NCBI GenBank assembly: GCA_023443225.1 | Contig: JAEZVF010000063.1 | Coordinates: 1 to 37,427, forward strand | From: Bacillota bacterium | Lineage (GTDB): Bacteria; Bacillota; Clostridia; Lachnospirales; Lachnospiraceae | Length of the DNA: 37,427 nucleotides | Direction: 5' to 3' | In this document: positions 7,213 through 14,719 of the stretch, piece after piece | Position numbering within the stretch: the first letter of the stretch is position 1 | Layout of the letters: each line of letters starts with the position of its first letter | The notes under the pieces: model-generated | The model's database searches: none | The model's input: the letters and a program-made list of their open reading frames with translations, nothing else | Told to the model about the DNA's origin: nothing | Made by a program: the position numbers and the translations under genes

Positions 7213-7281
7213 TAATATCTTTGTTTTGTGTTTTTTACCTATAACGAAGTGTTTTCATAATCTATACGTAATCAACATAAT
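7213..7281. repeat. Intergenic repeat element, copy B
   Basis: This is the second copy of the ~65-bp element described at 5486-5550, upstream of the deaminase gene. It continues into ATCAACATAATGCTTAG (7273-7289), in which CATAATGCTTAG is close to the reverse complement of the first half of the cassette motif (TAAGCATAAT). Confidence 0.6.
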
Positions 7282-7330
7282 GCTTAGTTTATTTATTTTA
7301 CAAATTTGGATTTGATCAATACAAACTATA

Positions 7331-7738
7331 TCAAAACCATTTGCATGGAATACTTAAAAAGAGAGTTTTATTAGGCTTAAATCCTATCTTTTCATAAAAT
7401 CCTGTTGCTGTTTCTGTTTCTACCAACCACTCTGAATCAGGGAAATATTCCCTACATCTTCTCACTAACTCTTTCCCAATCCCCTGATTCTGAAACTTGG
7501 GTTTAACAGCCAAATCATATATGATAGACCTAAACATCCTGTCACTAAGTACCCTAACGCATCCAACCAATTTATCATCTATCCATGCAGAAATGACAAT
7601 AGTTGAATTTATAAAAGGTACATTAAAATTCTCCAACATGGACGGGGTTACTATTCCATCAGACCACCCTACTGCCATAAACAATTCATGTAACTCTTCA
7701 CATGGTAAGTCTTTTCTCGTATCGTATACTATTTGCAT
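7331..7738 (-). CDS. GNAT-family N-acetyltransferase
   Basis: This GNAT protein of about 135 residues transfers an acetyl group from acetyl-CoA to an amine. The core beta-strand LVGCVRVLSDR is followed by IIYDLAVKPKFQNQGIGKELV. Here V-x-P-x-x-Q-N-Q-G-I-G is the acetyl-CoA pyrophosphate-binding motif A (Q/R-x-x-G-x-G/A), at about residues 83-95. A C-terminal ATGFYEKIGFKPN is the usual Y-x-x-x-G-F motif B. The acceptor cannot be inferred. I took the ATG at 7738, downstream of GGAGGG. A TTG seven codons earlier is the alternative. It stands alone, with the ~65-bp repeat element between it and the deaminase gene. Confidence 0.88.
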   Translation of the reverse strand: MQIVYDTRKDLPCEELHELFMAVGWSDGIVTPSMLENFNVPFINSTIVISAWIDDKLVGCVRVLSDRMFRSIIYDLAVKPKFQNQGIGKELVRRCREYFPDSEWLVETETATGFYEKIGFKPNKTLFLSIPCKWF

Positions 7739-7779
7739 ATTTGCATTTGCCCTCCACAAATTCTTCTGTCTTTCAGGAA

Positions 7780-7798
7780 AAACATAATTTCTGTATAA
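7780..7798 (+). repeat. Possible partial copy of the cassette motif
   Basis: AAACATAATTTCTGTATAA lies between the GNAT and hexapeptide acetyltransferase genes. It matches copy e (AAACATAAT...TTCTGTA) if a five-base GGGAA is missing. Low complexity makes this uncertain. Confidence 0.3.
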
Positions 7799-7932
7799 AT
7801 TTTATACAAAAAACCCCTTATGATTTATGTTCATCAGTATATTTGGACTTCTTTTCCATTTTAACGCTTCAAAAACAAAACGTAAACCTCTAGATAGAGT
7901 CTCAAATTATTTAAAAGAGATTTTACGGAAAG

Positions 7933-8523
7933 TTAAAACTGAAAATCGGTTTTATCCTTTTGAGTAATTTCTCGAATTATTTTACATGGAACACCTGCTG
8001 CTATTACATTGGATGGAATGCTTTTTGTGACAACACTTCCTGACCCAATGATTGTGTTGTCCCCAATAGTAACACCTTGATTTATATGTACGCCTGCACC
8101 AATCCACACATTATCTCCAATTTTTACTTTCTTGGCATAACAAGCTCCAGCAACTCTCTCCTGTGCATCTATCGCATGATTCGAGGTATAAATCCCTACT
8201 CTTGGACCGAATAACACATTGTTGCCTATTTCAATGACACCACCATCTAGCATTACGCAATCAAAATTTGCATAAAAATTATCTCCAATAGAAATGTTAT
8301 AGCCAAACTCACATCGAAAAGTAGGTTCAAAATGAACTCCCTTACCGATAGATTTTAATAAACGTCTTAATATTCTTTCACGTTCTTCTGGTTTTTTTCC
8401 AAAGCTGTTATTATACTCATTTGAAAGAAAAACTGTTCTTTCTCTAGCTTCTATTAGTTCTGGCGTTAAGTCATTATACATGGCTCCGCTTAGAATAAAT
8501 TGTCTTTGCTCTTCTAAATTCAA
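7933..8523 (-). CDS. Maltose/galactoside O-acetyltransferase-like hexapeptide protein
   Basis: This is a left-handed beta-helix acetyltransferase of about 196 residues in the Maa/LacA group, which acetylates sugar hydroxyls with acetyl-CoA. The N-terminus (EEQRQFILSGAMYNDLTPEL) is the family's helical mac domain. Hexapeptide repeats run from about residue 75 (ISIGDNFYANFDCVMLDGG) to IGSGSVVTKSIPSNVIAAGV. Catalytic His is in IYTSNHAID. The start is TTG at 8523, chosen because AAGGAG lies nine bases upstream and family members begin at this point. The upstream extension of the frame runs through the antisense recombinase remnant and has no start signal. It ends in a charged tail. The family call is secure, but the acceptor sugar is unknown. 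Confidence 0.88.
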   Translation of the reverse strand: MNLEEQRQFILSGAMYNDLTPELIEARERTVFLSNEYNNSFGKKPEERERILRRLLKSIGKGVHFEPTFRCEFGYNISIGDNFYANFDCVMLDGGVIEIGNNVLFGPRVGIYTSNHAIDAQERVAGACYAKKVKIGDNVWIGAGVHINQGVTIGDNTIIGSGSVVTKSIPSNVIAAGVPCKIIREITQKDKTDFQF

Positions 8524-8566
8524 ATCAATACACTCCTTTTCAATTCCAATTTTGGAATTATTATTC

Positions 8567-8683
8567 TTATTAATGTATAAATATGGTCGTGTAGACATCT
8601 GTTCTTTACAACAACTTCTCGAACATGAAAGTATCGCAACAACAGAGATCTACACACATGTTGATGAGAGCCAACTACAATGA
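8567..8683 (+). pseudogene. Tyrosine recombinase (phage/Xer-type integrase) C-terminal remnant
   Basis: On the plus strand, opposite to all its neighbours, the frame reads LLMYKYGRVDICSLQQLLEH, then ESIATTEIYTHVDESQLQ and stop. This is the end of a tyrosine recombinase: the (L/I)LGH catalytic His and the TTxIYTHV nucleophilic Tyr motif. Two substitutions look like decay (DIC for DIR, LLEH for LLGH). Everything upstream, including the catalytic Arg box, is absent, and the frame runs into the 5' region of the acetyltransferase gene. It ends 25 bases before copy d of the intergenic motif, so the motif may originally have been the end of this recombinase element or its recombination site. Confidence 0.75.
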
Positions 8684-8708
8684 TCTTCAATTGAATATCA
8701 AGTCTTAC

Positions 8709-8726
8709 TAAGCATAATAAGAATTT
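8709..8726 (+). repeat. Intergenic cassette-boundary motif, copy d
   Basis: TAAGCATAATAAGAATTT follows the tyrosine-recombinase remnant by 25 bases, preceded by AGTCTT as in copy b. It lies upstream of the acetyltransferase gene and downstream of the HEPN-like gene. Confidence 0.55.
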
Positions 8727-8754
8727 GTCATCTTTAATTACATAGAATCGATTG

Positions 8755-9393
8755 TTAATCATTAATAATTTCTAAAACGTCACTACTATTAGGATAGTTG
8801 ATTTTTCTTAATAAATCTACTCCTAAAACTCGTGCAGAATAATATGCTGTTACTGCTTCGTACGCATTAAAAAGTCTTTTTCTTGATTCATCTTGATTGA
8901 CTTCATGTTTAGATAGATTATATATTTTAACAAAATTATCAAGAGCGACAATAATATCAATATCCATGATGTTTAGACCTTTTATTAACTGTATAGCTTT
9001 TCCAAGTGTAGTATTATGAAATCGCAAATCGCCGAATACTTTATAAGCCCTTAATACTAATCTGCAGACAACTTCTAAATGCATACCACAATTTTGAACT
9101 ATATATCTTGCATGCATTCTAATATCACATATATCAATGTCAGAACGCGCGTATTGTAATGGCCTATACAATGACCTTTCAATTCCCTTTGGAAACGTAT
9201 TTACAACTGGATCAGGTGACATTGCATAGGCACCTATACCACCGATTTTCTGATCTGCAATCCAAAGGTTATCAGTTTGATATTTTTCTTTTGCTTCAAT
9301 TTCTAATGATATAAAATTCTTAATACACTTTTGTATATCTTTATCTAGAACATAATTAAATAGATATATAAGTTGTTGATGTGTCAGTTCCAT
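8755..9393 (-). CDS. All-helical HEPN-like protein, possible RNase-type defence factor
   Basis: This 212-residue protein is predicted to be almost entirely alpha-helical. I do not recognise a named family. The segment ALDNFVKIYNLSKHEVNQDE contains the N-x-x-K-H arrangement often seen at the end of HEPN/abortive-infection-type domains, followed by a helix AYEAVTAYYSARVLGVDLL. The N-terminal half has a KEKYQTDNLWIADQKIGG stretch. If it is HEPN-like it could be an RNase or a nucleotide-binding protein in phage defence, which would fit the neighbouring NACHT module; that is inference. The ATG start at 9393 has GGAGGGGG four bases upstream. An in-frame ATG 25 codons earlier falls in motif copy e and has no ribosome binding site. 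Confidence 0.65.
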   Translation of the reverse strand: MELTHQQLIYLFNYVLDKDIQKCIKNFISLEIEAKEKYQTDNLWIADQKIGGIGAYAMSPDPVVNTFPKGIERSLYRPLQYARSDIDICDIRMHARYIVQNCGMHLEVVCRLVLRAYKVFGDLRFHNTTLGKAIQLIKGLNIMDIDIIVALDNFVKIYNLSKHEVNQDESRKRLFNAYEAVTAYYSARVLGVDLLRKINYPNSSDVLEIIND

Positions 9394-9461
9394 AGAACCC
9401 CCTCCATTTATGTTTATTCGTTTTGAAATTATATTGTAATTTTCACGTGAATTATGGTTAA

Positions 9462-9479
9462 TAAACATAATGGGAATTT
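9462..9479 (+). repeat. Intergenic cassette-boundary motif, copy e
   Basis: TAAACATAATGGGAATTT lies upstream of the HEPN-like gene. The frame of that gene is open back into the motif, as with copy b. Just beyond it lie CTCCTAACGTTAACTC and the left direct repeat of the NACHT module. Confidence 0.5.
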
Positions 9480-9487
9480 CTGTACTA

Positions 9488-9559
9488 CTATCTCCTAACG
9501 TTAACTCTATACATTATTCGGCCGGTATAATAAGTAAAATAGAAATCCAAGCCAAACAT
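9488..9559 (-). CDS. Very small ORF with a strong ribosome binding site
   Basis: An AAAGGAGG seven bases before an ATG at 9559 opens a 23-codon frame beginning MFGLDFYFTYYTGRI. It ends at 9488, and its second half runs through the left direct repeat (9510-9533). A ribosome binding site this good without a gene suggests either a real short peptide or, more likely, the surviving start of a longer gene cut off by recombination at the repeat. No homology is recognised. Confidence 0.3.
   Translation of the reverse strand: MFGLDFYFTYYTGRIMYRVNVRR
9510..9533. repeat. Direct repeat, left end of the NACHT module
   Basis: TACATTATTCGGCCGGTATA followed by ATAA matches 14809-14832 at 20 of 24 positions without gaps. 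The core TTATTCGGCCGGTATAA is an imperfect palindrome. The pair brackets the genes from 9652 to 14719 and may mark recombination ends. Confidence 0.5.
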
Positions 9560-9651
9560 AGTATAACCTCCTTTCTGCCTTAGTTTCCATAATGCTAATG
9601 TTATATCAAATATGGAAAATACAAATCCCCCAAGAAACCCTCATCTAAATC

Positions 9652-10470
9652 CTATTTTGATTTAATTTGGTATGTTGCGTACCCGCTACCATCAGATCCA
9701 TGAGCACTAATAAATGGTTCAAAAAACATCCTTATTTCTGTCGTATATTCTTTTTCTTGAATATCTTGATAAGATACATTTACTATAAATGAATAGTTTT
9801 CTAATAATTCCTGTAAGCCCTCAATATAAAATTCTCTCACAAGACTAGTTAATAAAGGGGGGATTACCATAATAAAACTCTCTTCGGCATTTGGAAGTAA
9901 ATAGAGTTTATCCAAGTACATTATTTGACTTGAACCGAGAGATTCCGTACCATTTGATAAATAGAGTATTTCTCCATCTTTTAGAAGCTTATATCGTAAA
10001 GATTCATGTTGTATATTATTGTTTAGATCCTCAACCATTTCATAAAGAAGCTTCTCTATATTGATGGTGATGTGAATTTTCTTTGCAACTCCAACACCAA
10101 TATTTCTAGCATTAGCTGAAACCATCATAGGATTCACAGTATCTCCATCCTCGACTAACGGATTTTCATCTACATGCTCACTGACACCATCATCTGACGT
10201 AATACCATTCCAATCAATGTGAACCCGTGTATCTCCTATAACAATGAGTGGGCTATAAGCTCTATCTCTTTGAATCTGCATTTCCTTCAAAGTCCAAAAC
10301 ACCAAAAGCATTGATGCAATTGTTGATAACGCTACTGCTGTATCTAATGCACATTTCCAATATCTCCATTTTATAAATTTTTTTCCCCATCCTATGATTA
10401 ATCTTAGAGGCGGCAAATCAGTAAAAATTTTTATACCTTTTTTTATTGTCTTAGATTTTATCATCTTCAT
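9652..10470 (-). CDS. Single-pass membrane protein, unknown function
   Basis: This 272-residue protein has a basic N-terminus with KWRYWK and one clear transmembrane helix at about residues 45-62 (AVALSTIASMLLVFWTL). The next segment, KEMQIQRDRAYSPLIVIGDT, is a pattern common in bacterial one-TM proteins of unknown role whose soluble part is beta-rich (WTLxEMxxQR.aYxPxI). The rest alternates beta-strand-like segments, for example AKKIHITINIEKLL and ENYSFIVNVSYQDI. This fits an immunoglobulin-like or jelly-roll fold. The ATG start has AAAAGGATA upstream. It lies inside the direct-repeat-bracketed module with the NACHT gene, so a supporting role in defence is possible but unproven. Confidence 0.7.
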   Translation of the reverse strand: MKMIKSKTIKKGIKIFTDLPPLRLIIGWGKKFIKWRYWKCALDTAVALSTIASMLLVFWTLKEMQIQRDRAYSPLIVIGDTRVHIDWNGITSDDGVSEHVDENPLVEDGDTVNPMMVSANARNIGVGVAKKIHITINIEKLLYEMVEDLNNNIQHESLRYKLLKDGEILYLSNGTESLGSSQIMYLDKLYLLPNAEESFIMVIPPLLTSLVREFYIEGLQELLENYSFIVNVSYQDIQEKEYTTEIRMFFEPFISAHGSDGSGYATYQIKSK

Positions 10471-10659
10471 TTCATATCCTTTTCAAAAGTTTAGGAAGTT
10501 TACCTCTAGATTATATTAATAAAGTACCAACCCCTCAAACTATCTAAGATTTATTAACATATCCCTTAGAAAACCCCATTATATTTCCGTGTGTTTTTCG
10601 ATGTACAATATAATTTTTGATATACTTCTTTAACGTCTCATCAAGTTCATAATGTAATT

Positions 10660-10912
10660 TTACAAATAATCTATACTAACTAATTCAGGATTACAATTGC
10701 ACAATCTTTTTATCCCTTTTGTACTAGAAATAGTTTTACTCTTAATTGTAATAGTCATATCTATATTTTCATAAATTATTATATCTAATATTTTCTTGAG
10801 ACTTGCTTTTATCAGTAATTTCAAAGACTGTATTAAAGTTATGTATGCCATTTTCCATTTGATTTTTTATCGTAATTAAAAAAAGCTTCTTCATGTGTTC
10901 CATTTTCATCAT
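10660..10912 (-). pseudogene. Small gene split by a frameshift
   Basis: GGGAGGG six bases upstream of the ATG at 10910-10912 opens a 47-codon frame (MMKMEHMKKLFLITIKNQME...) that stops at 10769. A second frame, open to 10660, continues with ILDIIIYENIDMTITIKSKT and a cysteine-containing stretch RLCNCNPELVS. The two overlap where a one-base shift would join them into a protein of about 84 residues. I do not recognise the family. Either the first 47-residue peptide is the real product, or this is a recently broken gene. The roughly 190 bases between it and the membrane-protein gene (10471-10659) show nothing I can name. Confidence 0.4.
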
Positions 10913-10948
10913 ATTAATTCCCTCCCGCTTCCATTTATCGGTATTGTC

Positions 10949-11713
10949 TTAGTTGGAGAAAAAACAGCTTAAATCTTGTAATTCAATACATTGGTTCAGT
11001 TTTACTGAAAATTCCCGTGCTTTAATAATATTCATTTGCGGTAAAATGAATCTGTATTCCTGCTCTTTCTCAAAAAACAAATCCTTGCATAATAATGATC
11101 TATAGACATATTCTGAATTAAATGAGTAAGTAGTTCCTCCAGTTTCCTTCTTAGGTGGTACGTCTTGAGATAAATATTTAAAATAAGATAAGTCATTAGC
11201 TCTACCGAGTTCACTATCAAAACCTAATAGGTGAAAATAGTGAACCAACTCAGATTTGCATTCTGTTCCTATTGTTACTTGGACATCATTAATAAATTGT
11301 TGAGGATCTTTTATAATGGCTACAGTATCTGCTTTAGGAAAATGAGTAATAATATTTTGCTTAATATCATCAGATAGATTAATCTTTAACAATCCATTTT
11401 CATTTACTGAACAGTCCTTTTCTAAACAAGCAAAAACACAGTATACCGGAAGTAAATTGGCTGGTTCATAATGTACAAACATATTACCTTTAACACCTGT
11501 AAAAACAGGACTATTAGTATCATTATCTATCATAGTCATATTACTTGCCGCTATCATTGAACCGCCTTCTAAACGGTCCCCTTGCCCTTTGATATAAAAT
11601 TTCTCTTCATAGTAACGAAATGTTTGTGCATTAGAAAAGAACAAATTACCTCGCTGCATGCTTTTAAGATGTTCTAGTTCCCCAAATTTTAAAAAGAATT
11701 TTATTTCACTCAT
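10949..11713 (-). CDS. DUF2971-like protein of the NACHT module
   Basis: This 254-residue soluble protein has the layout of DUF2971-type proteins. An N-terminal FFLKFGELEHLKSMQRGNLF leads into FFSNAQTFRYYEE and GQGDRLEGG; the family typically has a 'lxFSnPsxFNDPxE' start. Near the end FFEKEQEYRFILPQ corresponds to the conserved 'W..E.EyR' strand. The biochemical role of DUF2971 is not established. Such genes are frequently seen beside defence and mobile-element genes, and here the neighbour is a NACHT NTPase 103 bases upstream, transcribed in the same direction. The start at 11713 follows GAGGAA by seven bases. An upstream in-frame TTG lacks a proper site. Co-transcription with the NACHT gene is likely. 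Confidence 0.65.
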   Translation of the reverse strand: MSEIKFFLKFGELEHLKSMQRGNLFFSNAQTFRYYEEKFYIKGQGDRLEGGSMIAASNMTMIDNDTNSPVFTGVKGNMFVHYEPANLLPVYCVFACLEKDCSVNENGLLKINLSDDIKQNIITHFPKADTVAIIKDPQQFINDVQVTIGTECKSELVHYFHLLGFDSELGRANDLSYFKYLSQDVPPKKETGGTTYSFNSEYVYRSLLCKDLFFEKEQEYRFILPQMNIIKAREFSVKLNQCIELQDLSCFFSN

Positions 11714-11815
11714 TTCACATTCCTCATTATACAATATTTCTTTTGTACCATAATCAGAAAATTTCTTACATTCTACAGGTTTTCTATTTATTATATCATG
11801 ATAATAATTTTTGAT

Positions 11816-14719
11816 TTATATTATTATTTCTAAGTCAGCTTTATACTTCTTCCATGCTGGTATTTGTCTTTTAACACCTTCTGTTAAAAATATATCTACA
11901 TCAATAACACCCCTTTTAAGTTTAGGGAAATCATCAAAATCATTAAAATCCAATTCAAGACCATTATCCTGACAATGAATTTCAAAAGTTTCAATATTTC
12001 TCATGTTATGCATATCTTCTTTACAAAAATAATTTAATGATTCTGCTTCTATGTATAAGTTCTTTACACTTACCAAATTCTTAAGACTTGATAAGATTAG
12101 TATAGGTACTGATAAATTACAAGATGCTTTTATTGTTAAGTCAGTAATACCTGTAAAGTATTTTAAAAAATTTATTCTTTGAACATTGCCGACTAAAGTT
12201 ACTTTTTCACAATTTTTTAGATACTTCAAAAAAGATGATTCTTCAATGTACATACTTTCCTCAATTACCCCACAAAAAATAGTTAAGGATTTTATTTCAT
12301 AAAGAAAATCTTTATCTTGTACTAGAAATTCATCTTTACTTATAATGTTCAACATACTTTCATATGTAATTAAGGATGCTTTACTCACAGACTTTTTGGT
12401 AATATTTATTAATTGTTCTCTCACACTATACTCATCTAGTGTTTCTTCTCCGTATACACTTAACATACCTAATGCATACATCTTTACATTACCGTTACCA
12501 TTACCTGAAACATAAGATAAAACATCAGGGATAGCTTCTTCTGTTTCTAAATAATTTAATAATCTTAAACATCTTTCCTTTTCTTTGTTGGAAAATTCTT
12601 CAGAATCTTTTAAAAATGGTAGTAAATATAGTCCTGCTTGTGCTAATTCATATATTTCTTTATGCTTTGGTGGTATCATTGCCTTAATTTTTGTGTCAAT
12701 TTCTTTCTTAATATTATTATCAGCTTGAAATACGGCATTGGAAGCACCTAGCGAAGCGATTAAAAAATATCTATCATCGTTTTTAGATTTACCTTCTTCT
12801 ATTAGTTTTTTCAATACATATTCTACATTTTTTTTGCCCATTTCTCTAAAACACATAATAATAGTTTCTTTCCAATTAACATTACATGCTTCTTTTACCA
12901 AAGTATTCCATGAACAGTTTCTGCAAATCGCTTTAACCGCCAAAAACTCCATAAATGTTTTATGAATAAAATCTATAATACCCTCTTCAGGTTCTCTAAT
13001 TATTCCGCTTCTTTCAATAAAAAAATCTAATATTATTTCAGTATTATACTTATCCTTATCATTAATAATATTTGTATCAGTTAAAAGATGCTCTAAATAA
13101 TCTATAACATTGCATTTACTTTCAGATGAGACACCTCCATTCATCATCCAAAAGGCCATCTCTTCGAGTATTTTTCTCTTTTTTCTATAATCTAGTTTAG
13201 GTATATTATTATATATAGTACTATTAATATGACGTTGATTATCTCTTGCATCCATAAGCATTTCACAACATTTTTCATATAATTCCATTCTATCATCAGG
13301 TAATTGTTCATTATTCACAAAATTCAACGCACAAATCATTGCACATAATAAAGGATTTCTAGCTAGTACCTTTAATTCTTGGCTTTCCGCTATTTTTACA
13401 ACCAGATTATGTTGCAACCTTTTAATTTCTTCATCTTTAACAATAGCATCACTTCGTAAAACAGACTTATGCCAATAGGAAATAAATTTCTTAATATTTT
13501 CCATTTTCATAGGCACAATATCATAATGATAGCACTTACAATTAAGTGTGTCATTTACAGAATTTCTTGCTGTTAATAGCACTTTGATCTGTGGGTACTT
13601 CTCAACAATATCTTCTATAAAATTGTAGGTTTCTTCCCTATTTGTTTGAGATATTTCATCTAAACCATCAAATAATAGGATTATTCTTTTTTTCTTTAAC
13701 AATTCTAACACCCAACCATCAGGGGAGTTATTTCCATATGGTCCTGTTATTTTGTTTATAATATTCTGTAAATTAAGCGGCCATTCAACACTTCTTAATC
13801 CTATCACAATAGGAACTGTGTTTCTAATGTTCTCTATTTTTTGGTGTTCATTTTTAGCTGAACATACTGCAACCCATTTCAAAAATGTAGTTTTTCCTGA
13901 TCCTGCTTCGCCTTTTATCCATACTACATTATTATAAGAAAACACTTGTGAAAGTTCTATTTCCTCATCATATTCATCATACTCATCATTGTTTGTGCAA
14001 TTAAGCTCAACATAAGCAGATGAAATATCATATCTTTTAATATTTCTATCTTTCAATCCTGAGCCTATTAGTTCAACTTTACTAAATTTTTCAATTAGCT
14101 TCTCTCTGTATAAACTCTCATATTCACGATATGTTACATCTACACTCTTAATTAAACTTGTCATAGAGTGAATATCTTTCAAAATATCGAAAAGTTCCTT
14201 ATGATATTCATCCTGCCTTTGAATTACTACTTTCAGAGCTTCAGGTGTAAAACTTGGTAACTTAGAGACAAACTCAATACCTGCTGTAGAAATATATCTG
14301 ATACAATTTTCATAAAACCCCTCTTCGATATCATTCCATGTCTTTCTTTCCTCTTTTGACTGATCCATTATGGCATTACGTAAAACTTCTGGGTGAGAAA
14401 ATTCTAGAATTAATTTTTTTTCATCAATATTGAGTTTCCTAATATCATCATAAACCTGACTTAAAATAGCATTCTTCCGTTCTTCTTCTTGAATTCCATT
14501 TGGAATTTCCTGTATAAAATCTTCTGCCATCATATAAATAAAATCCTCAATTGATCGTTTAAATTTATTTGCCTCCCATATTGATAAACCACATTTTTGA
14601 GCAAATTGCCCTACATCTACAACATTTTGACTTAAAACTTTACTGTCTCTTGCCCAATATCTTAAAAACATCCTAAAAACAAGTCCTACTAGTTCAATAG
14701 TTTTTTTCTCTAATAACAT
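11816..14719 (-). CDS. NACHT-domain STAND NTPase, probable anti-phage sensor
   Basis: This 967-residue protein has three parts. Residues 1-240 form a helical N-terminal domain starting LLEKKTIELVGLVFRMFLRY, a style shared by the N-terminal domains of many bacterial NACHT proteins. A NACHT NTPase follows, with Walker A VVWIKGEAGSGKTTFLKW (about 265-283) and Walker B KRIILLFDGLDEIS (about 343-356). FIHKTFMEFLAVKAI (about 585) is the winged-helix/HETHS-like 'FxHxxFxEFLAA' element. The C-terminal 350 residues are helical repeats ending in leucine-rich-like strands (NCEKVTLVGNVQRINFLKYF...). NACHT proteins of this form are known bacterial NLR-like defence genes that kill or arrest infected cells. 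The trigger here is unknown. AAGGAGAAGCAG precedes the ATG. Confidence 0.88.
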   Translation of the reverse strand: MLLEKKTIELVGLVFRMFLRYWARDSKVLSQNVVDVGQFAQKCGLSIWEANKFKRSIEDFIYMMAEDFIQEIPNGIQEEERKNAILSQVYDDIRKLNIDEKKLILEFSHPEVLRNAIMDQSKEERKTWNDIEEGFYENCIRYISTAGIEFVSKLPSFTPEALKVVIQRQDEYHKELFDILKDIHSMTSLIKSVDVTYREYESLYREKLIEKFSKVELIGSGLKDRNIKRYDISSAYVELNCTNNDEYDEYDEEIELSQVFSYNNVVWIKGEAGSGKTTFLKWVAVCSAKNEHQKIENIRNTVPIVIGLRSVEWPLNLQNIINKITGPYGNNSPDGWVLELLKKKRIILLFDGLDEISQTNREETYNFIEDIVEKYPQIKVLLTARNSVNDTLNCKCYHYDIVPMKMENIKKFISYWHKSVLRSDAIVKDEEIKRLQHNLVVKIAESQELKVLARNPLLCAMICALNFVNNEQLPDDRMELYEKCCEMLMDARDNQRHINSTIYNNIPKLDYRKKRKILEEMAFWMMNGGVSSESKCNVIDYLEHLLTDTNIINDKDKYNTEIILDFFIERSGIIREPEEGIIDFIHKTFMEFLAVKAICRNCSWNTLVKEACNVNWKETIIMCFREMGKKNVEYVLKKLIEEGKSKNDDRYFLIASLGASNAVFQADNNIKKEIDTKIKAMIPPKHKEIYELAQAGLYLLPFLKDSEEFSNKEKERCLRLLNYLETEEAIPDVLSYVSGNGNGNVKMYALGMLSVYGEETLDEYSVREQLINITKKSVSKASLITYESMLNIISKDEFLVQDKDFLYEIKSLTIFCGVIEESMYIEESSFLKYLKNCEKVTLVGNVQRINFLKYFTGITDLTIKASCNLSVPILILSSLKNLVSVKNLYIEAESLNYFCKEDMHNMRNIETFEIHCQDNGLELDFNDFDDFPKLKRGVIDVDIFLTEGVKRQIPAWKKYKADLEIII

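Noticed and set aside
7790..7806. TGTATAA/TTATACA palindrome as a terminator after the hexapeptide acetyltransferase gap
   Set aside because: The T-run is on the wrong side for the minus-strand genes and the stem is AT-only.
4252..9480. Classical integron attC sites
   Set aside because: The expected RYYYAAC/GTTRRRY core pair and long inverted arms are not seen. If it is a cassette array it is of another type, so I described the motif without calling it attC.
12738..13937. Plus-strand frames opposite the NACHT gene
   Set aside because: They are antisense shadows without ribosome binding sites. The NACHT frame carries all conserved motifs.
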